A stretch of 32,878 nt of DNA, from IMG/VR virus record IMGVR_UViG_3300032265_000187, positions 1 through 32,878 of that record. The stretch is one strand, 5' to 3'. Both the position numbers and the translations under genes were made by a program. The first letter of the stretch is position 1. Each line of letters opens with the position of its first letter. The notes below the pieces were generated by a model that was given only the letters and a program-made list of their open reading frames with translations, did no database searches and was not told the DNA's origin. This document shows, piece by piece, positions 27,891 to 32,878 of the stretch. The DNA comes from a virus.

Positions 27891-28871
27891 TTAAGAACCT
27901 GTCAATACGCCTTGTAGTTGAGCATTAGAAGTAGTTAAATTTCCAGCCCAGCCATAGAGTTTAACGATCGCATCTTGATTGATGGACTGACGCTCACCAC
28001 CGATAGGAACGAAATTACGCTCTTTGTGTGGGCGGAAGAAGATGTAATTAGTGTTCAAAAAGTACATATACAATGCGTTCTCTTGTGCGCCAATACCACC
28101 ACCCAATACCACATCAGCAGACATACCACCGCCGTAGAACTTCAATGATGCAAAACCAGCAGCACCTTCATCTACACCAGCAATACGCTGGATAGCTTGC
28201 AATGAAGCTACATAGCGTGTGTACAAAGTGTTACCAGCAATAATGAGGTCAGTCTTATCAGTTCCACGAACGGACTTGATAGCGGCTGTGGTCATTGCAG
28301 CTTGGATCAACAAGGATGAATCAGCACCAGTTGTAGCTTGGTTCTGCCAAAACGTCCAGTTTGCACGGTTAATACCACCGTAAGTACCGCTTGTTGGTGA
28401 TGTGCTAATTGCAGCAGCTAAACCAGTAATGTTTTTACCACCGTTACCTGTACCGTCACCATAAAGGTCAGTAGAAATACGGTTTAACAAACGGGCTTCA
28501 GAAACTTGCATACGACCATCTAAAAGGTCAATGATTGCTTCTTTGCTTGAGTTCTGCAACATTTCTAAACCACTCATTGTTACGCTATCAGCGTACTGAG
28601 TAATAGAGAATTGAGCAGCAGAAATAGGACTATCAGGGGTGATATTCAATACTTCATAACCGCTATAAGAGTTAGCGTTATTTGTATTTGGATCGTTGTA
28701 CATGATTTCTTCGAGGATGACATTTCCCCCGCTGAAACTCCGAACATTCCCTTTTGAGTTCAATCGTTGTAGGATTGCGTTGTTTTGTGTTAAGTTATCT
28801 GCCAATACTCCGCTACGACTTTGAATAGTTGTGGCGATAATATCGGTAATTGCGCTATTTGCGAATGCCAT
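27891..28871 (-). CDS. Major capsid protein, 326 aa
   Basis: This forms the icosahedral shell. Features are MAFANSAITDIIATTIQSRS, ADNLTQNNAILQRLNSKGNV-RSFSGG (about 24-48), then ITQYADSVTMSGLEMLQNSS (about 91-110) and the C-terminal INQDAIVKLYGWAGNLTTSN (about 297-316). This matches the HK97-fold coat proteins of environmental podoviruses ('IL..L..kG....fsGG..I.e.l.Y'). The scaffold gene lies immediately upstream and the head protein downstream, as expected. Confidence 0.9.
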   Translation of the reverse strand: MAFANSAITDIIATTIQSRSGVLADNLTQNNAILQRLNSKGNVRSFSGGNVILEEIMYNDPNTNNANSYSGYEVLNITPDSPISAAQFSITQYADSVTMSGLEMLQNSSKEAIIDLLDGRMQVSEARLLNRISTDLYGDGTGNGGKNITGLAAAISTSPTSGTYGGINRANWTFWQNQATTGADSSLLIQAAMTTAAIKSVRGTDKTDLIIAGNTLYTRYVASLQAIQRIAGVDEGAAGFASLKFYGGGMSADVVLGGGIGAQENALYMYFLNTNYIFFRPHKERNFVPIGGERQSINQDAIVKLYGWAGNLTTSNAQLQGVLTGS

Positions 28872-28894
28872 GATATTTCCTTTATTAGATTAAG

Positions 28895-29968
28895 TTAAAC
28901 CCGACCACCCTCAACATCGGCCAAAGAAGCCAATAATAAGGATCGTCTATCTTTTGCATCTGTTTTAGACACCTGACCGCTAGGAGTAACGGACTTCGGA
29001 CTAACAGCAGTTGCTTTAGCTTTAGCTACTTGTTGTGCCTTAGATGCTTGGTTACCAGCCGATTTCAGGAGTTTATCCTGCTCTAGCTTATAAGCTTCAT
29101 CGTTCATACGCACAGCTTTTGCATAAGCCGTTTCTAGATCGTTGGCTAAACCTCGCTCAAGTAATTGAGCCATATCTTCCCGAACCATCTCAAAGTGCGG
29201 AAACCGCTCCTTGTTGCTACTTACCCGACTGATTTCTGAGGTCAATCGAGCGTTTTCTTCTTGCTCCCTAATCTGTGACAGTTGCTGAACTTGTTGCTGG
29301 GTAGCTTGAAGTTGTTGCATTAACTGTTGCTGATACGGGTCTACATACGCCTGTTGAGGTGTTTGTATTGCATCTTGATTTAATTGTATTCCATAATCTT
29401 GTGCAAGTCTATGAAACATCTGCACTTTTTGGTCATAAGGTGCTTTGGTAAGCATCATGTGCGCCCGACCAAGATTATTAATCCAAGCTACTGGATGGAT
29501 TCCTTGTGCCTGTAATTCAGGAACATAAGGGCCAATCGCTTCGGTTAATTGTCTTGCATTGTCAGCTTCTGCTTTATAAGCGGATACACCACGCTTGTAT
29601 TCGGCTTCCCGTTGATTGGCATATTCGGCAAACTTGGTAAAATCTTCCTTCTTTAAAGGCTCGCCTTTTTCCATTTTGTCCCAAATTTGGACATATTCTT
29701 TTTTCCAAGTAGTAGGTCTTTGTACCTTTACTTCTTCATCATCAGTAGTTTCTGCCACCAATTCGGTTTCAGCGGTATCGTTTTCGCTACTGGTTTCTTC
29801 GGACTTGCTAGTAAAACGACCTTTTTCGTCACGATCATTGCTTTCTTCAACTTCGGCATGGATTGGATCATCATTTACCTCAATTTCCTTTTCAACAGGG
29901 GCTTCTAAAGTACCTTCTTCGGCTTGTTCTAAAGCTGCTTCTAACATTTCTCTGCGGTCATCTGACAT
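28895..29968 (-). CDS. Capsid scaffolding protein, 357 aa
   Basis: The first ~85 residues are very acidic and disordered (LEAALEQAEEGTLEAPVEKE to TAETELVAETTDDEEV), the middle is helical and Gln-rich (YQQQLMQQLQATQQQVQQLS), and the end is basic (SKAQQVAKAKATAVSPKSVT ... DAKDRRSLLLASLADVEGGRV). This acidic-helical-basic arrangement directly upstream of the coat gene is typical of scaffolds, which guide procapsid assembly and leave through the portal. Confidence 0.85.
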   Translation of the reverse strand: MSDDRREMLEAALEQAEEGTLEAPVEKEIEVNDDPIHAEVEESNDRDEKGRFTSKSEETSSENDTAETELVAETTDDEEVKVQRPTTWKKEYVQIWDKMEKGEPLKKEDFTKFAEYANQREAEYKRGVSAYKAEADNARQLTEAIGPYVPELQAQGIHPVAWINNLGRAHMMLTKAPYDQKVQMFHRLAQDYGIQLNQDAIQTPQQAYVDPYQQQLMQQLQATQQQVQQLSQIREQEENARLTSEISRVSSNKERFPHFEMVREDMAQLLERGLANDLETAYAKAVRMNDEAYKLEQDKLLKSAGNQASKAQQVAKAKATAVSPKSVTPSGQVSKTDAKDRRSLLLASLADVEGGRV

Positions 29969-29976
29969 GGTTTTTC

Positions 29977-30354
29977 CTATCTGTAGTTAAGTTTGGCGTA
30001 AGTTATTTCAGCAATTTGTTGTTTCCTAGCTTCTTGTTCTTTACGGCTAAATTCATGCTTTTTTTGCTCGTTTGGAACATCGTTGCCCAATTCAATACAA
30101 TTGTTGCGTTTTAGGTTCTCACGGTGCTTAGAACGGGAAGATACCCATGAACCGTCAGCCATTGATATATGACCTTCAATATCAGGGATTACCATAGGGG
30201 CAACCCTAGATTTCATAGCCACCTTGTCTAACCAAGAAGCTTTTGCTGCTTCCTCACCAATAGTAGGTGTCCACCATTCAAGGAAAAATTCTTCATCAGA
30301 CTTTTTAGCTTCAAGATGGTTAGCTTCAGACCATCCACAATTAGGGCAAACCAT
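29977..30354 (-). CDS. Conserved phage protein with zinc-ribbon-like start, 125 aa
   Basis: MVCPNCGWSE has a CxxC pair (C3, C6), but a second pair is not evident, so zinc binding is doubtful. The centre has the conserved phrase SMADGSWVSSRSKHRENLKR-NNCIELGND, which recurs in phage proteins encoded beside scaffold and coat genes ('IdG..I.SRs.Hre.Lk.n.c.EvGnd'). The function is unknown, but the family is consistently linked to head genes. The ATG at 30354 overlaps the upstream stop (TAATG). Confidence 0.7.
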   Translation of the reverse strand: MVCPNCGWSEANHLEAKKSDEEFFLEWWTPTIGEEAAKASWLDKVAMKSRVAPMVIPDIEGHISMADGSWVSSRSKHRENLKRNNCIELGNDVPNEQKKHEFSRKEQEARKQQIAEITYAKLNYR

Positions 30355-31262
30355 TACATTCTCCTTATTAGATCGGGAATTTTGTTTAAATCTTCTTCTT
30401 CAACTGTGACTACAGAATCGTACCAAGTACCGTGTTTCCATCGCCAGCATTTAAATTCTTTTCTAGGCATGATGCAGATGGTTTTAACGCCTAAAGCACC
30501 AGCTAAATGGGCTATGCCTGTGTCTACAGTTACCAAGCCTTTACAAGCCTTTAAATGGCTTGCAGTTTTAGACCAATCTTGTTTCCATCCGTCATTAGGT
30601 AAGGGTGACCAAAACCTATCTTCTTCAGGATTAAATGAATAAGCATCCTCTCCCACTAATTCAAACATGGTTTCAGGGCGCATAGTGCGTACATAGTGCA
30701 AAAGACCTTTAGAAGTAGACCAATTAACGGCTAATTTTTTAGGAATATTGCTAGGAATAGCATCTAAATAGCCTTCTGATCCTACTATTTTCTTTAAATT
30801 GCATGGAAATAGTGCTTTTGCGTATGCTGGGGCTAGGCTGATGTAATAGGGCAAAGAAATGATGCCAATCCAGTAGTCTGATTCTGTGGCTATACCTTCT
30901 TCAGGCATATTTGTAAAAGTGTCAATGCAATCCATTTGCCCAAATAGGGTATGTAATGATCCGTGCTGTAACAACACTACTTTTTTAGCACCCATTACCT
31001 TTAAATAAGGCAAAAAGCGAGCATATTGAATAATGTCCCCAAAACCTTGCTCTGCTTGAACGGTAATGGTTTTCCCTAATAAGCTTTCACCTCTCCATAC
31101 AGGCATTTTTAGTTTTTGATGGTATGGCTGTGCTTGATTGGCAATGATTTCAGGATGCCAACGATATTCAAAAAGCCTAAAACCAGCTTCTAAACGACCA
31201 GCGTGTAGATGCTCATAAGCTTTTTTGTATTCTGTATGCGGATTTAATGCAAAAGTATTAAT
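30354..31262 (-). CDS. Glycosyltransferase-like (GT9/heptosyltransferase-type) protein, 302 aa, probable ATT start
   Basis: The core reads TVQAEQGFGDIIQYARFLPY, GAKKVVLLQHGSLHTLFGQM and CKGLVTVDTGIAHLAGALGV-KTICIMP, the features of GT9-type or TPR-linked glycosyltransferase-like proteins. Family homology extends upstream of the first ATG (31106) in the same frame (EYKKAYEHLHAGRLEAGFRL, FEYRWHPEII), back to an ATT at 31262 with GAGG 7 bases before it; no ATG/GTG/TTG exists in that segment. The protein may modify surface sugars or virion proteins. The ATT start is inferred; a frameshift from the upstream gene is the alternative. Confidence 0.72.
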   Translation of the reverse strand: MNTFALNPHTEYKKAYEHLHAGRLEAGFRLFEYRWHPEIIANQAQPYHQKLKMPVWRGESLLGKTITVQAEQGFGDIIQYARFLPYLKVMGAKKVVLLQHGSLHTLFGQMDCIDTFTNMPEEGIATESDYWIGIISLPYYISLAPAYAKALFPCNLKKIVGSEGYLDAIPSNIPKKLAVNWSTSKGLLHYVRTMRPETMFELVGEDAYSFNPEEDRFWSPLPNDGWKQDWSKTASHLKACKGLVTVDTGIAHLAGALGVKTICIMPRKEFKCWRWKHGTWYDSVVTVEEEDLNKIPDLIRRM

Positions 31263-31717
31263 ACGGATTCCTCATCGTCTAGTTCTTCTAGGCGTTTGGC
31301 TTCCATATACATCAATTGCTCTTGTATAAGAGTTTGTTGTTGTCTGTACGCCACCGCTTGAAGGATATTTTCCCTTTGTCTTTCAAGGTAGCTTATAGAC
31401 CGTTGTAAATCTTCTGTTTCAGCCAACGGTATATCAGCTTTAACCTCTTGTTTTGATTGTACTTTAGTTTGCTTAACTTTAGCAACAGGGGATACTAGAT
31501 TACGGATAGCCTGTTTGCGTGATGCATTAGCATTCTTAGTAGTCTTTTCTAATAATCGCTGTCTAGCTGCGATCTTTTGTTGAATCTTTTGTATCCTGCG
31601 GAGTTCTTCTGTTGTATACCAAGCATCATCCCCACCTACCTGTGTATTAGCAGGGGGTATATAGATTTGGAAAGCGTTTACTTGAAACGCATTAGCCTGA
31701 AAAGCCGTTGAAAACAT
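31244..31717 (-). CDS. Helical protein with AFQxNAFQ repeats, 157 aa
   Basis: The N-terminus MFSTAFQANAFQVNAFQIYI has tandem 'AFQ.NAFQ' repeats seen at the start of many small phage proteins next to tail fibres. Residues ~30-150 are charged helices, probably coiled coil (EELRRIQKIQQKIAARQRLL, QRSISYLERQRENILQAVAY). The function is unknown; location after the fibre gene suggests a fibre-attachment or virion role. Its start overlaps the fibre stop (TAATG). Confidence 0.72.
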   Translation of the reverse strand: MFSTAFQANAFQVNAFQIYIPPANTQVGGDDAWYTTEELRRIQKIQQKIAARQRLLEKTTKNANASRKQAIRNLVSPVAKVKQTKVQSKQEVKADIPLAETEDLQRSISYLERQRENILQAVAYRQQQTLIQEQLMYMEAKRLEELDDEESVLILLH

Positions 31718-32878
31718 TAGAGAACTACCCAGCGACTTCCACTAGCAACAGTAACAGTTTGACCGCTTGCCACAGTCATAGGGCCAGCACTCATTGCTGA
31801 AGAACCGCTAGGAATTGAATAGCTTGCAGATACTGTATTGCTGTTTACCATTAAGCCATTACTAGCACTAACGATTGGTGCGGTCAGCGTAGAAGTGGCA
31901 AAGGTTAAGCTAGACGATTGATTAGGTGTGGTTGTTCCTTGTCCATAAGGAATATAGCTAGTAGTGTAAGTCGTAGCTGGTGCTTTACCATTAAAAGTAG
32001 ACCAATCGGTAGAACTTAGCGCACCACGATTAGTAGCTGAAGCTGTTGGTACTTGTAGCGTGATTACAGGGGTTGTAGTGCCTGTGGCTACTGTACTTGA
32101 TAGGTCAGTACCAGTTGTTCCTAAAGTTAGCGCAGCAACGCTTGTAACTGTTCCATTGGTATTAGACTTGTTATTAAAAGTAGTCCAATCGGTGCTAGTC
32201 AAGTAGCCATTTACGCTTGCTGTGGCGGCAGCCATGCTAATTGCTGGGGTTGCACCGCCTGACGATACTACTGGAGCAGTTCCTGTTACTGAAGTTACTG
32301 GTGCTGTGCCTGAGGAAGCGGAAGTCAAACGACCTTGTGCATCTACGGTAATAGAGGAGTTGGTGTAAGACCCTGCGCTAACGGTGGTATTAGCAAGGGC
32401 AATTGTTCCGCTTGAAGTGATTGTACCACCTGATAATCCTGTACCAGCGGTGATAGAAGTAACTGTTCCTTGTGGATTGGCAGCAGTTGTAATACTGGTT
32501 ACACGCCCATAAGTGTCGATTGTGACTACAGGAATAAGGGTTGCAGAACCAGTTGTGCCTGCGGTTGCCACACCTGAAGCTAAGTCAATAACAGGAGTTA
32601 CACCGCCTGTAGAGGTAATACGACCAGTAGTTCCGCTTACAGAATTGACATAAGTTCCAGCAGCTTGTTTGCCGTTAAATGTATTCCAATCAGTAGAAGT
32701 TAAATAACCACTTACGCTTGTAGTAGCCGCAGGCATTGAAATGGCTGGAGTATTGCCACCACTAGAAACTACAGGGGCTGTACCAGTTACGCTAGTTACA
32801 GTACCACCGCTAGATGGGCTTGTATTGGTAATAGTAAAGTTAGGGTAAGTACCACTAGTTGAAATACCAGTACCAGCA
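31717..32878 (-). CDS. Tail fibre protein, C-terminal part with sequence repeats (runs off the window end)
   Basis: The frame is open from 32878 to TAA at 31717; the ATG at 32736 is internal, since coding continues above it. It carries repeated fibre units: SVTGTAPVVSSGGNTPAISM (32665-32793) and a second copy (32164-32292), each ending TSTDWxTFNxK, plus a shorter third copy STDWSTFNGKA (near 31984-32016). The end GPMTVASGQTVTVASGSRWV-VL resembles that of the fibre at 18396. It probably forms a trimeric beta-rich tail fibre. If the map is circular, it joins bases 587-1 for 582 residues. Confidence 0.78.
   Translation of the reverse strand, partial: AGTGISTSGTYPNFTITNTSPSSGGTVTSVTGTAPVVSSGGNTPAISMPAATTSVSGYLTSTDWNTFNGKQAAGTYVNSVSGTTGRITSTGGVTPVIDLASGVATAGTTGSATLIPVVTIDTYGRVTSITTAANPQGTVTSITAGTGLSGGTITSSGTIALANTTVSAGSYTNSSITVDAQGRLTSASSGTAPVTSVTGTAPVVSSGGATPAISMAAATASVNGYLTSTDWTTFNNKSNTNGTVTSVAALTLGTTGTDLSSTVATGTTTPVITLQVPTASATNRGALSSTDWSTFNGKAPATTYTTSYIPYGQGTTTPNQSSSLTFATSTLTAPIVSASNGLMVNSNTVSASYSIPSGSSAMSAGPMTVASGQTVTVASGSRWVVL
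32164..32292 (-). repeat. Tail-fibre repeat unit, copy 2 (43 codons)
   Basis: Encodes SVTGTAPVVSSGGATPAISM through TSTDWTTFNNKS. Copy 1 at 32665-32793 has the same length and 36 of 43 identical residues. The codons differ widely, so the repeat is strong in protein but weak in DNA. Confidence 0.85.
32665..32793 (-). repeat. Tail-fibre repeat unit, copy 1 (43 codons)
   Basis: Encodes SVTGTAPVVSSGGNTPAISM through TSTDWNTFNGKQ. Pairs with copy 2 at 32164-32292. Such units usually add length to the fibre shaft. Confidence 0.85.

Noticed and set aside
30354-31106. Start of the glycosyltransferase-like gene at the first ATG (31106)
   Set aside because: Family-like sequence continues 52 codons upstream in frame and would be lost; the segment would otherwise be an unexplained 137-base gap.

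Overview
The window looks like most or all of the genome of a short-tailed (podovirus-type) dsDNA phage of a Gram-negative bacterium. The evidence for this is a P22-like portal, a large terminase, a coat/scaffold pair, a P22 gp10/T7 gp12-like tail hub, several ejection-type proteins and fibres, no tape-measure or sheath gene, a GH19 endolysin and an Rz-type spanin. By eye the DNA is A+T-rich (about 40% G+C, not computed). Genes are packed with ATGA, TAATG and TGATG overlaps, as in environmental freshwater or marine phages. I see no integrase, tRNA, CRISPR array, reverse transcriptase or insertion sequence. The window ends fall inside one tail-fibre gene, and its reading frame continues from base 1 (minus strand) to base 32878. 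This suggests a circular or circularly permuted map cut at an arbitrary point.

Layout. (1) A late leftward block runs from 7131 down to 1 and, if circular, on from 32878 to 14804. It encodes a VRR-NUC nuclease, a ferritin-like protein, small conserved virion-module proteins, an ADP-ribosyltransferase-like protein, terminase, portal, the repeat-rich tail fibre, a glycosyltransferase-like protein, scaffold, coat, a head protein, connector, tail hub, GNAT, an S74-tailed protein, ejection proteins, fibre and receptor-binding proteins, and lysis genes. A rho-independent terminator lies below the coat and head genes. (2) A short rightward pair (7189-8492) encodes a metallophosphoesterase and a SprT-like metalloprotease. 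(3) An early leftward operon (10585-8503) holds ten small genes, including a Ref-like HNH nuclease and a replication-organizer-like protein; three of them need TTG starts. (4) The control region (10586-11414) holds a Cro/YdaS-like repressor and about 480 bases without a gene, rich in potential RNA structure. (5) An early rightward operon (11415-14811) encodes SSB, a RecB/Cas4-type exonuclease, small unknowns, an exported protein and a winged-helix protein.

The most coherent signal is regulatory. Four related 14-bp palindromes (consensus close to TTAAGCTAGCTTAA) sit on four sigma70-type promoters: the early-left promoter, the repressor's own promoter, the first early-right promoter and a second early-right promoter. 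The repressor promoter is placed so that its mRNA would begin at, or almost at, the AUG, as for lambda cI from PRM. Both rightward transcripts would begin with a 5'-terminal hairpin. Downstream of the repressor lies a possible pseudoknotted RNA ending in a T-run. Together these look like a compact one-repressor switch with built-in RNA elements.

No DNA polymerase, helicase, primase or RNA polymerase is visible, so replication and transcription are probably done by host enzymes. Family assignments come from reading motifs and from memory of the families; no database search was run.
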